From: Mycolicibacterium cosmeticum
GTDB lineage: Bacteria > Actinomycetota > Actinomycetes > Mycobacteriales > Mycobacteriaceae
DNA: 64,000 nucleotides
Direction: 5' to 3'
Assembly (NCBI GenBank): GCA_016197365.1
Contig: JACPVS010000019.1
Span: forward strand, 62,001 to 126,000
Below are positions 57,092 through 64,000 of this stretch, one piece after another; the stretch's first letter is position 1, and each line of letters begins with the position of its first letter. A model generated the notes under the pieces. That model saw only the letters and a list, made by a program, of their open reading frames with translations. It was not told the DNA's origin and made no database searches. The position numbers and the translations under genes are program-made.

Positions 57092-58993
57092 TCAGCCCTG
57101 CTGCTTCGCGCGCGACTTGGCCCGCGCCCGCAGACTGGCGGTCAGCTCGAGCTTGCGCACCCGCACGATCTCGGGGGTGACCTCCACGCACTCGTCCTCG
57201 GCGCAGAACTCCATGGCCTGCTCCAGGCCCAGTTCCAGCGGCCGGGCCAACGTCTCGAAGACGTCTGCCGTCGAGGACCGCATGTTGGTCAGCTTCTTCT
57301 CGCGGGTGGCGTTGATGTCGAGGTCCTCGGCGCGCGGGTTGATGCCCACGACCTGACCCTCGTAGGTGTCCTGACCGGGTTCGACGAAGAACTGGCCGCG
57401 GTCGGACAACTGGGTCATCGCGAACGGCGTGATCTTGCCGGTCCGATCCGACACCAGCGAGCCGGTGTGGCGGGCCCGGATCTCACCGGCCCACGGCCGG
57501 TAACCGTCGAACACGGCGTTGGCGATGCCGGTGCCGCGGGTCAGGGTCAGGAAGTCGGTGCGGAAACCGATCAGACCACGGCTGGGCACGATGAAGTCCA
57601 TCCGCACCCATCCCGCGGCGTGGTTGGCCATCTCTTCCATGCGGCCCTTACGGGCGGCCATCAGCTGGGTGACGGCGCCGAGGAACTCGTCCGGACAGTC
57701 GATGGTCATCGCCTCGAACGGCTCGTGCACCTTGCCGTCGACGACGCGGGTGACCACCTGCGGCTTGCCGACGGTCAACTCGAAACCTTCGCGGCGCATC
57801 TGCTCGACGAGGATGGCCAACGCCAACTCGCCACGGCCCTGGACCTCCCAGGCGTCGGGCCGGTCGATGTCGACGACCTTGATGGACACGTTGCCGATCA
57901 GTTCGGAATCCAAGCGGCTCTTGACCATTCGTGCGGTCAGCTTGTGCCCGGACACCTTGCCGGCCAGCGGCGAGGTGTTGGTGCCGATGGTGACCGAGAT
58001 GGCGGGTTCGTCGACGGTGATGCGTGGCAGCGCGTGCGCATGGTCGACGTCGGCCAGCGTGTCGCCGATCATGATCTCCGGCATGCCGGCCACGGCCACG
58101 ATGTCGCCGGCGACGGCTTCGTCGGTACTGGTGCGTTCGACGCCCTCGGTGGCCAGCAGCTCAGTGATCTTGGCGTTGGTGATGACGGGGTGACCGTCCA
58201 CTTCACGCATCCACGCGACCTGCTGGCCCTTCTTGATGCGGCCCTTGTAGATACGGATGAGGGCAAGACGACCGAGGAACGCCGAGGCGTCCAGGTTGGT
58301 CACCAGCGCCTGCAGCGGTGCTTCCGGGTCGCCCTGCGGCGGCGGGATGTGCTCGAGGAGCACGTCGAACAACACGTCGAGGTTCTCGCCGTCCGGGTTC
58401 TGCCCATTGGCGGGTTCGGTGGTGCTGGCGATACCGGCGCGGCCCGACGCGTACAGAACGGGCAGCCCGAGCGCCTCTTCGGCGGCCTTCTGGGCTTCGT
58501 CGTCGAGATCAGAGGCAACGTCGAGCAGCAGGTCGTGGCTCTCGGAGACGACCTCGGCGATGCGGGCGTCGGGACGGTCGGTCTTGTTGACGCACAGGAT
58601 CACCGGCAGATGCGCGGACAGCGCCTTGCGCAGCACGAAGCGGGTCTGCGGCAGCGGGCCCTCGGAGGCGTCGACCAGCAGCAACACACCGTCGACCATG
58701 GACAGCCCGCGCTCCACCTCGCCACCGAAGTCGGCGTGGCCCGGGGTGTCGATCACGTTGATGACCGTCATGGACCCATCCGGGTTCGTGCGGTGCACCG
58801 CGGTGTTCTTGGCCAGGATGGTGATGCCCTTTTCCTTCTCCAGGTCACCGGAGTCCATCAGCCGCTCGACGGCGTCGTCGCCGCGATGGCTCAGAGCACC
58901 GGACTGCCGCAGCATGGCGTCGACCAGGGTTGTCTTACCGTGATCAACGTGCGCGACGATGGCAACGTTGCGAAAGTTCGGGCGAGAATCCAC
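57092..58993 (-). CDS. typA: Ribosome-associated GTPase TypA/BipA
   Basis: This 633-residue translational GTPase is related to EF-G. G1 AHVDHGKT, G3 DTPGHADF and G4 NKTD are intact. Domains II, III and V follow, and the family's C-terminal domain ends VRKLELTASLRARAKSRAKQQG. It acts on ribosomes under stress. GTG start. It lies 24 bp before the lpqW start on the same strand, but lpqW appears to have its own leaderless promoter. Similar to Rv1165. Confidence 0.96.
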   Translation of the reverse strand: MDSRPNFRNVAIVAHVDHGKTTLVDAMLRQSGALSHRGDDAVERLMDSGDLEKEKGITILAKNTAVHRTNPDGSMTVINVIDTPGHADFGGEVERGLSMVDGVLLLVDASEGPLPQTRFVLRKALSAHLPVILCVNKTDRPDARIAEVVSESHDLLLDVASDLDDEAQKAAEEALGLPVLYASGRAGIASTTEPANGQNPDGENLDVLFDVLLEHIPPPQGDPEAPLQALVTNLDASAFLGRLALIRIYKGRIKKGQQVAWMREVDGHPVITNAKITELLATEGVERTSTDEAVAGDIVAVAGMPEIMIGDTLADVDHAHALPRITVDEPAISVTIGTNTSPLAGKVSGHKLTARMVKSRLDSELIGNVSIKVVDIDRPDAWEVQGRGELALAILVEQMRREGFELTVGKPQVVTRVVDGKVHEPFEAMTIDCPDEFLGAVTQLMAARKGRMEEMANHAAGWVRMDFIVPSRGLIGFRTDFLTLTRGTGIANAVFDGYRPWAGEIRARHTGSLVSDRTGKITPFAMTQLSDRGQFFVEPGQDTYEGQVVGINPRAEDLDINATREKKLTNMRSSTADVFETLARPLELGLEQAMEFCAEDECVEVTPEIVRVRKLELTASLRARAKSRAKQQG

Positions 58994-59066
58994 GACGTTG
59001 ATTGTCGCAGTGTGAGTACCCGATCACGAAAACGGCCGCCAACGCGGCGGTAATGGGAAGGCGAGC

Positions 59067-59231
59067 GTGAAGAACCTGACTTCGGTCAAGGCCAAGAAGA
59101 AGTGCTGTCGCAGCAAACCGCGGTGCAAGAAGTGCCCGCTGGTACTGCACAAGGTGCGCAGGGCCGCGGATGCCGGGGTCGCCGGCAAGGACCTGGAGAA
59201 AGTCTTCAAACATGCCAGAAAGTCGTATTGA
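59067..59231 (+). CDS. 54-residue basic Cys-rich protein
   Basis: This small protein begins GTG AAG AAC, ends KHARKSY and contains KKKCCRSKPRCKKCP, i.e. four Cys in about twelve residues among many Lys/Arg. It could bind zinc and nucleic acid or ribosomes, though no family is named. GGGAAGG stands 5 bp before the GTG. It is immediately divergent from typA. The next ribosome site and ATG follow 69 bp after its stop. Too short for common ORF cut-offs, but codon choice and ribosome site support it. Confidence 0.75.
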   Translation: MKNLTSVKAKKKCCRSKPRCKKCPLVLHKVRRAADAGVAGKDLEKVFKHARKSY

Positions 59232-59299
59232 CCAGCGCTTTCCAGCGTCCACGAGCGTACCGTTGAAGGATCCGTCACCGATGGTTGGAGGTGTCGATC

Positions 59300-59566
59300 A
59301 TGACGGTTTACGAGGCTCTCACCGTGGCGCTGATCGTGGTGCTGGGACTGGCTACGACGGCGGCCATCTACCTCGGTTTGATCAATTGGATCGGCGGCGC
59401 GTTCGTCGTCCGGTGTGCGGCATGTCACCATCTGACGTTCTCGTCGGCCAACGCTCCGCAGGGGTCGTGCCCGCAGTGCCGGCACCAGGCGCTGATCCAT
59501 CCGATCTACTCCGCGCAGCATCGCGGGGGTGAGGTCCGCGTCGTCGGCGACCGGCTGAGGTATTAG
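59300..59566 (+). CDS. Single-pass membrane protein with zinc ribbon
   Basis: This 88-residue protein has an N-terminal membrane helix (residues ~6-30, LTVALIVVLGLATTAAIYLGLI) and a cytoplasmic zinc ribbon with CAACHH and CPQCRH pairs separated by 17 residues. Function unknown. ATG 59300 follows GGAGG by 8 bp; an upstream in-frame TTG at 59285 is not needed. It converges with mutT2. Confidence 0.8.
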   Translation: MTVYEALTVALIVVLGLATTAAIYLGLINWIGGAFVVRCAACHHLTFSSANAPQGSCPQCRHQALIHPIYSAQHRGGEVRVVGDRLRY

Positions 59567-59567
59567 G

Positions 59568-59960
59568 TCAGGAGCGAGACAGGGCGGCCGCCAGGTCGGG
59601 CACCCAGGCCCGGTCGGCGGGCACCCACGCCACGTCGTCGAGTTCGGCGGCCGACACCCAGCGCAACGAGCGGTGGTCGTGTGGTTGCGGGTCACCGTCG
59701 ATCAGCACCACCCGGTAGGCCCGCAGCGTCATGCCGTTGGTCAAGGTCACGTCGGGCCCGATGCGCGCCCCGACGCGCACCCAGATCCCTAGTTCCTCAT
59801 GCAGTTCGCGCTCCAGCGCCTCGGCATCGGACTCGCCGGGGGCCACCTTGCCGCCGGGCAGTTCCCACAGGCCGGCCAGTTCGGCGGGCCGGGCACGTTG
59901 CGCGACCAAGAGGCCAACTTCTGAAATCAGTGCCCCCGCAACGACAATCTGCTCATGCAT
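59568..59960 (-). CDS. mutT2: Nudix hydrolase MutT2-like (CTP/5-methyl-dCTP pyrophosphohydrolase)
   Basis: This 130-residue Nudix protein has a canonical box from Gly to Gly: GGKVAPGESD, then EALERELHEELGIW. The start MHEQIVVAGALI and the product motif ELAGLWELPGGKV match M. tuberculosis MutT2 (Rv1160) as remembered, a pool-sanitising enzyme. I start at ATG 59960; a longer frame lacks similarity. The minus-strand -10 TACCGT (complement of 59969-59974) lies 8 bp upstream in a symmetric bidirectional promoter shared with the next gene. Confidence 0.9.
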   Translation of the reverse strand: MHEQIVVAGALISEVGLLVAQRARPAELAGLWELPGGKVAPGESDAEALERELHEELGIWVRVGARIGPDVTLTNGMTLRAYRVVLIDGDPQPHDHRSLRWVSAAELDDVAWVPADRAWVPDLAAALSRS

Positions 59961-59967
59961 CGCCGAT

Positions 59968-59981
59968 GACGGTATACCGTC
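59968..59981. promoter_or_regulatory. Perfectly symmetric bidirectional -10 (mutT2 / pterin dehydratase)
   Basis: GACGGTATACCGTC is a 14-bp palindrome. Each half contains TACCGT: plus strand 59975-59980, 7 bp before ATG 59988; minus strand (complement of 59969-59974), 8 bp before ATG 59960. No ribosome sites are present on either side. Confidence 0.65.
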
Positions 59982-59987
59982 GGTGCC

Positions 59988-60272
59988 ATGGCTGTGTTGA
60001 CGAACGAGCAAGTTGACGCTGCGCTGGCCGACCTGCCCGGCTGGGAACGGGCATCAGGCGCGCTGCACCGGTCGGTCAAGTTCCCGGCGTTTGTGGAGGG
60101 GGTCGACGCGGTGCGCCGCGTCGCCGAGTTCGCCGAGCAGGAGGACCATCACCCCGATATCGATATCCGCTGGCGGACAGTCACTTTCGCCCTGGTGACG
60201 CACTCCGCCGGCGGCATCACCGAGAAGGATCTGGCGATGGCGGCCGATATCGACCGGATTCTCGGCCAGTAG
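59988..60272 (+). CDS. 4a-hydroxytetrahydrobiopterin dehydratase
   Basis: This 94-residue pterin-4a-carbinolamine dehydratase (PhhB/DCoH family) dehydrates 4a-hydroxytetrahydropterin formed by pterin-dependent hydroxylases. The signature is present: FAEQEDHHPDIDIRWRTVTFALVTHSAGGITEKDLAMA. Similar to Rv1159A. Its 3' end overlaps the convergent pimE gene by 56 bp, unusually long for this window. Confidence 0.92.
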   Translation: MAVLTNEQVDAALADLPGWERASGALHRSVKFPAFVEGVDAVRRVAEFAEQEDHHPDIDIRWRTVTFALVTHSAGGITEKDLAMAADIDRILGQ

Positions 60273-61512
60273 CCGCCATCCACGCGAGCGTGGCCACGGT
60301 AGCCACGGTATAGATCAGGCCCGCCCAGGCCAGATACCACGGCCTGCTGATCGTCCAGATGGTCGGCTGCGCGAAGCTCAGCAGCCAGGGCAGCCCGATC
60401 AGTGTCAGCGCCAGCCACCCCCACCCCAGTACCCGCGCCCCCAGCCGCTCCCGCAGCGGACCGTGCAGCAACCAGATCATCAGCGGAATCAGCCACACCC
60501 AATGGTGGGTCCACGAAATCGGTGACAGCAACAGTCCGAACAGCTGCACGATCACGATGCCCGCAAGCCGGTCGGCACCGCCGTCGACCGCTCGCCACGC
60601 CAGCACCGCGAGCACCGCGGCCACCAGCAGGATGGCGACCACCACCGGTCCGTACCCGGCGTCGTGGCCGAGGATCCGCGAGATCGCGCCCCGCACCGAC
60701 TGGTTGAACGAGGTGCCGATCGGACCGACGCGGTCGGCGTCGCCGATCAGGTCGGTGAAGTAGTAGCGGCCTTGCTGGCCGACCACCAGAATCGAGCCCC
60801 CGATGGTGGCGGCGAACACCACCGCCGAGAAGATCACGACGCGCCAGCGCCGCACCCCCAGGAAGTACAGCCCGGACACAGCAGGGGTCAGCTTTACCCC
60901 GGCAGCCAGACCGACCAGCAGCCCCGACAGCCACCAGCGGGTGCTGTACACCGCGTACAGAACGGCCAGCACCAACAGGACATTCACCTGTCCGTAGTCG
61001 AACGTGCTGCGCAGCGGCTCCGTCCAGATCCCGACTGCGGTCCACAACATCGCCGTCCTGGCATCGGCGCGCCCCAACAACCGCAGGCTCAGCGACACCA
61101 CGCCGTAGAGCGCACCGACGATGCCGATCTGCCAGAAGAAGGCCACCAGACCGAAGGGCAGCAGATGAAGCGGGTAGAACACCACCGCGGCGAACGGCGG
61201 ATAGGTGAACGGCAGCGGGAAGTCCGGGGTCTGGTCGGCGTAGACGTAGTCATAGAGGGTGCCGGGCTGGTCGAGTGCGCCCGCGCCGCCCACATAGACG
61301 TGCAAGTCGACGAAGTTCGCGCCATTGGGCACCAGGTAGGTCCACGCGAGTCGCGCCGCGATGCTGAGCACGAACAGGACCGGCGCCAGGCGGGTCAGCG
61401 CGCCCGGAGCGCGCGAAGCGGTGGTGTCTACCGGCACGACTGTAGCCGCGAGGGTTGCGGTCACCATCGGCGCACATACCCGTAACGGTTGAATAAACGC
61501 CACACGTGTCAC
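60217..61512 (-). CDS. pimE: Polyprenol-phosphate-mannose-dependent alpha-1,2-mannosyltransferase PimE
   Basis: PimE adds the fifth mannose of higher PIMs on the periplasmic side. It is a GT-C enzyme of about 12 membrane helices. The 431-residue frame has NGANFVDLHVYVGGAGALDQPG with the catalytic Asp in the first outer loop and LHVY/YPPFAAVVFYPLHLLPFG, both as in Rv1159. The start is uncertain: GTG 61512 or ATG 61467 (removing 15 residues). The 3' end overlaps the pterin dehydratase gene. LpqW, encoded 4 kb away, regulates this branch point. Confidence 0.93.
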   Translation of the reverse strand: MTRVAFIQPLRVCAPMVTATLAATVVPVDTTASRAPGALTRLAPVLFVLSIAARLAWTYLVPNGANFVDLHVYVGGAGALDQPGTLYDYVYADQTPDFPLPFTYPPFAAVVFYPLHLLPFGLVAFFWQIGIVGALYGVVSLSLRLLGRADARTAMLWTAVGIWTEPLRSTFDYGQVNVLLVLAVLYAVYSTRWWLSGLLVGLAAGVKLTPAVSGLYFLGVRRWRVVIFSAVVFAATIGGSILVVGQQGRYYFTDLIGDADRVGPIGTSFNQSVRGAISRILGHDAGYGPVVVAILLVAAVLAVLAWRAVDGGADRLAGIVIVQLFGLLLSPISWTHHWVWLIPLMIWLLHGPLRERLGARVLGWGWLALTLIGLPWLLSFAQPTIWTISRPWYLAWAGLIYTVATVATLAWMAATGRESGRYRPPSPDPSR

Positions 61513-61577
61513 TTGAGTCCCACCAGTAACTGGCTACCTTCAGTCTCAGGCCTGCCGTCAACGAAATGGGGAGAACC

Positions 61578-62207
61578 ATGTCAGCTACCAGAAAAACGTT
61601 TGTTACCACCATGATTGCGGGCGCAGGAGCGGTTGCCGCCCTCGCGCTCAGCCCGGCGGCCAGTGCCGACCCGGTGCCGGCCCCGGCGCCGCCGGCCCTG
61701 CCGTTCGCCAATCAGATCGCCATGGCCCCGCAGCTGCTCCAGGGTCTGGCGTCGGCGTTGACCGGCGGCGGAGCTGCCTCCGCCGTCCCCGCCGCAGCAG
61801 CCGCGCCCGTGGCACCGGCCCCCGCGGCCAGCGCCAACCTGACACTGCCGCAGCTGCCCGCGGTCAGCCCGGCGTCGGCAGCCACCGCCGCCGCAGCGCC
61901 CCTGGCGGGGGCACCCGCGCCGACCGGGAACGTGCTGTTGCCCCAGGCCGACGTGAACCTGCCGCAGGTCGGCGGGCTGGAACTGCCCAAGCAGCTGGCC
62001 TTCCCCGGCGACCTGTCGTCGCTGATGCCCGCCGGCTCGCCGCTGGCCGGCCTGCTGCCCAAGGCCGCAACGGCCGCCACCGCGGCGCCCGCCGCACTCG
62101 GTGCGCCGGCTGCCGCTGCGGCACCGGCCGCTGCGTCCGCCCTGCCGGGCGCCGCCAGCCTCGTGCCGATGCTGCTGCCGACGAACGCGCTGTCCGCACT
62201 GCCGTGA
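61578..62207 (+). CDS. Ala/Pro-rich exported protein (Rv1158c-like)
   Basis: This 209-residue secreted protein has a signal peptide (MSATRKTFVTTMIAGAGAVAALALSPAASA) and an Ala/Pro-rich mature region with periodic LPQL and NLPQV motifs. ATG 61578 has GGGGAG just upstream. From memory it corresponds to Rv1158c, which follows pimE in M. tuberculosis. Function unknown; probably cell-wall associated. Confidence 0.78.
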   Translation: MSATRKTFVTTMIAGAGAVAALALSPAASADPVPAPAPPALPFANQIAMAPQLLQGLASALTGGGAASAVPAAAAAPVAPAPAASANLTLPQLPAVSPASAATAAAAPLAGAPAPTGNVLLPQADVNLPQVGGLELPKQLAFPGDLSSLMPAGSPLAGLLPKAATAATAAPAALGAPAAAAAPAAASALPGAASLVPMLLPTNALSALP

Positions 62208-62251
62208 CCCGGCACTGACCAGCCCGTCACCACACATATCCAGGGGGAGTC

Positions 62252-63178
62252 ATGACATCGATCCGGACGCTGCTGACCAGTACCGCCGCAACCATGCTGG
62301 TGGTACTGGGCAGCGGGGTCGCCAGCGCTGAGCCCGCGGTTCCCGCGCCCTTGCCGATCAACAATCTGCAAGCGCCGGGGCTGCCCGCGATGGAGACGCT
62401 CGGACCCGCGATCCAGCAGGCGGCGGCGGATCCGCAAGGCGCCGCATCGATGCTCATGGCCGCGGCCGCCGCGTTCGCGGGAAATGCGGCGGCACCTGAC
62501 GATTCGAAGAACATGGCGAGCGCGGTGAACCAGTTCGCCGCCGACCCGCTGGTGCACGTGCCCGCGGCCGGAGCCGGACCCGAGGCGCATCTGCCTGCCG
62601 GGGTGGACCCGGCACATGCCGTGGGCCCATTGCCCGAAGGCGCGGCACCCGCCGCACCCGTGGCCGCCCCCGACGCCGCTGCGCTGGCGGCGCCCGCACC
62701 GGCTCCCGACGCGGCGCCGGTTCCTGCACCCGCGCCGATCCCGGCTCCGGGTGGTGTGCTCAGCCCGGACGCCGCCACCAAGCAGGACTTCATGTATCCG
62801 TCGATCAGCAACGGCTGCCTCTCAGACGGCGGCAACGTGCTCGCGACCGCGATCTCGGTGGCGGGGCCCGCCGCGATCCCGACCCCCGGTCCCGGCCCGG
62901 GTCAGACCGCCTACGTGTTCACCGCGGTCGGCACCCCGGCCCCCGGAGCCGAGCAGAAGCTGCCGCTCAATGTCACGTGGGTGAACCTGTCCACCGGGAA
63001 GTCCGGCACCGCGACGCTCAAGCCGCGCCCGGACATGAACCCACAGGGACCGACCACGCTGACCGTCGTCGCCGATACGGGTTCAGGCAGCATCATGTCG
63101 ACGATCTTCGGTCAGGTCACGACGACCGAGAAGCAGTGCCAGTTCATGCCCACCATCGGTTCGACGGTGGTGCCGTAA
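62252..63178 (+). CDS. Ala/Pro-rich exported protein (Rv1157c-like)
   Basis: This 308-residue exported protein has a signal peptide (MTSIRTLLTSTAATMLVVLGSGVASA), an Ala/Pro-rich linker and a C-terminal beta-rich domain (about residues 185-308) with two Cys (SNGCLSDGG; KQCQFMP) likely forming a disulfide. GGGGG precedes the ATG by 5 bp. It follows the preceding paralogue by 44 bp, like Rv1158c-Rv1157c. Function unknown. Confidence 0.8.
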   Translation: MTSIRTLLTSTAATMLVVLGSGVASAEPAVPAPLPINNLQAPGLPAMETLGPAIQQAAADPQGAASMLMAAAAAFAGNAAAPDDSKNMASAVNQFAADPLVHVPAAGAGPEAHLPAGVDPAHAVGPLPEGAAPAAPVAAPDAAALAAPAPAPDAAPVPAPAPIPAPGGVLSPDAATKQDFMYPSISNGCLSDGGNVLATAISVAGPAAIPTPGPGPGQTAYVFTAVGTPAPGAEQKLPLNVTWVNLSTGKSGTATLKPRPDMNPQGPTTLTVVADTGSGSIMSTIFGQVTTTEKQCQFMPTIGSTVVP

Positions 63179-63189
63179 GCCCCAGACCG

Positions 63190-63245
63190 CGACGGTGCAT
63201 CTAGATCGCAAATCCGGCCCGATAAGCGATCTGGGTGCACCGTCG
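63190..63245. terminator. Long imperfect hairpin between convergent genes
   Basis: The 20-nt arms 63190-63209 and 63226-63245 match at 18 of 20 positions with a 16-nt loop. Arm ends are CGACGGTGCA and AGATCGC. The hairpin lies between the Ala/Pro-rich gene and the DUF1059 gene and could stop transcription from both sides. Confidence 0.6.
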
Positions 63246-63262
63246 TCGTATAAGCGGCGTGC

Positions 63263-63412
63263 TCAGTAAGCCATGAACAGGATCATGTCCCGGTCGTATT
63301 CGCGACCGGGGTGTGCCTGAGCCAGGTGCTCCTGCGCCTTATCCACGAGATCGTTCTCGTCGGTGCCGGTGATCGCCTCGCCGCAGGGGCAGTTCAGATG
63401 CGTCTTCGCCAT
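63263..63412 (-). CDS. DUF1059 small protein
   Basis: This 49-residue protein begins MAKTHLNCPCGEAITGTDEN and ends EYDRDMILFMAY. The CPCG knuckle with a later AQAHPGRE His fits the DUF1059 family of small metal-binding-like proteins. Its length is below common cut-offs. No strong ribosome site is visible before ATG 63412. It is divergent from the nitroreductase. Confidence 0.8.
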   Translation of the reverse strand: MAKTHLNCPCGEAITGTDENDLVDKAQEHLAQAHPGREYDRDMILFMAY

Positions 63413-63451
63413 GTGATCACCATCTCATACCCCCGAAGGCAGGATGGTGTC

Positions 63452-64000
63452 GTGGATATCTATGACGTGATGCGCACGACCGGAGCGACGCGCGTGTTCA
63501 CCGGCGAGCCCCTGCCCGACGACGTGCTGAACCGCATCCTGGACAACGCACGCTTCTCCCCCAGCGGCGGCAACCGTCAGGGCAACCGCGTCATCGTGAT
63601 CCGTGATGCGCAGACCAAAGAGGCGCTGGCCGACCTCACCGAGACCGGCTCGCGCCGCTACATCGCCCAGCAACGCAACGGCGAGAGTCCATGGAATCCG
63701 TTGCACCCCATGGGCGTATCGGCCGACGACCTGGCCGCCGTCAAGGTGCCGCGGGCCACCCAGTTGATCGACGCCGACGTCGTGCTCGTGGTCTGCGTGG
63801 ACCTGGGGGTGGTGGCGGCGTTCGATCAGGACCTGGACCGCATCGGACTGGTCGCCGGCGCGTCGGTGTATCCGTTCGTGTGGAACATCCTGCTGGCCGC
63901 CCGCAATGAGGGTTTCGGCGGCGTACTCACCACCATGGTCGTGCCCGAGGAACCGCGGGTGAAGGAACTGCTGGGGATCCCCGACGACTATGCGGTCGCC
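63452..64000 (+). CDS. Nitroreductase-family flavoprotein (3'-truncated)
   Basis: 183 residues are visible before the window ends. The N-terminus shows the FMN-binding nitroreductase profile: VMRTTGATRVFTGEPLPDDVL, ILDNARFSPSGGNRQGNRVIVI and AASVYPFVWNILLAARNEGFGGVLTTM. Enzymes of this family reduce nitro or quinone compounds with NAD(P)H. It starts with GTG 63452, with AGGA 8 bp upstream. The remainder of the gene lies beyond the window. Confidence 0.88.
   Translation, partial: MDIYDVMRTTGATRVFTGEPLPDDVLNRILDNARFSPSGGNRQGNRVIVIRDAQTKEALADLTETGSRRYIAQQRNGESPWNPLHPMGVSADDLAAVKVPRATQLIDADVVLVVCVDLGVVAAFDQDLDRIGLVAGASVYPFVWNILLAARNEGFGGVLTTMVVPEEPRVKELLGIPDDYAVA

Noticed and set aside
53997..57356. 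1119-codon plus-strand open frame
   Set aside because: It overlaps the ClC gene in another frame and is antisense to lpqW and typA; its translation is Arg/Gly/Pro-rich with no recognisable domain.
57089..59053. 654-codon plus-strand open frame antisense to typA
   Set aside because: TypA is unambiguous with all GTPase motifs; the antisense frame is a codon-bias artefact.
1..64000. tRNA, rRNA, CRISPR arrays, IS elements, prophage and attachment sites
   Set aside because: No repeat arrays, transposase or integrase motifs, and no tRNA arm sequences were seen on either strand.

Overview
The window is chromosomal DNA of a high-GC actinobacterium, almost certainly a rapidly growing Mycobacterium (Mycolicibacterium) species. 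It carries mycobacteria-specific genes (fbiC, mshB, lpqW, pimE, gpgS, mrp). Their order (mrp, tatB-htrA-rseA-sigE, the Rv1217c-1220c-like block, glgC/glgM, gpgS-folP2-fadD6, dapE, dapD, fadD36, proline oxidation, dapC-fdxC, fadH, fbiC, mshB, lpqW, typA, mutT2, pimE) follows the M. tuberculosis Rv1230c-Rv1157c segment as I remember it, with several insertions. No insertion sequence, prophage, CRISPR array, tRNA or rRNA was seen. No gene-free stretch exceeds about 260 bp.

Layout. 1-5822: envelope and stress block: Mrp ATPase, TatB, HtrA protease, the anti-sigma factor RseA and sigma E, an O-methyltransferase and CsbD. 5915-9794: a self-regulated TetR / ABC exporter / methyltransferase operon. 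9821-13344: glycogen and maltose-1-phosphate metabolism (glgC and glgM, divergent). 13498-18731: tag, a DivIVA-like protein, gpgS (methylglucose lipopolysaccharide precursor), folP2, fadD6 and a LOG-family protein. 18779-25171: an accessory block consisting of a free-standing helical-repeat protein followed by a four-gene plus-strand cluster. That cluster encodes two EspC-like type VII secretion proteins, a single-pass membrane protein with a duplicated outer domain, and a 776-residue Pro-rich protein. I consider this the most novel region. 25155-31208: an ABC-F protein, dapE and dapD of the succinylase lysine pathway, and a TetR-controlled SDR / deazaflavin-reductase operon. 31213-38616: accessory metabolism (GH27 alpha-galactosidase lipoprotein, VOC protein, fadD36, Nudix, hydrolase-LuxR fusion, ferric-reductase-like protein). 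38613-43040: a fused PutA with a divergent LysR regulator. 43047-47296: dapC-fdxC and padR-fadH. 47390-53926: YceI, fbiC (F420), a repeat-rich exported protein and mshB (mycothiol). 53944-64000: ClC transporter, lpqW, typA, small Cys proteins, mutT2, pterin dehydratase, pimE, two Ala/Pro-rich exported proteins, a DUF1059 protein and a truncated nitroreductase.

Two themes recur. First, about twenty genes have a TANNNT hexamer 6-8 bp before an ATG or GTG with no Shine-Dalgarno sequence, the layout expected of leaderless transcripts. At three divergent gene pairs the two -10 hexamers overlap or abut. Second, several pathways are spread over the window: lysine/meso-DAP synthesis (dapC, dapD, dapE), F420 and its users (fbiC and the deazaflavin reductase), and envelope glycolipid synthesis (gpgS, glgC/glgM, lpqW, pimE). 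Start codons were chosen from Shine-Dalgarno sites, leaderless spacing and remembered homologue lengths. No database search was run.
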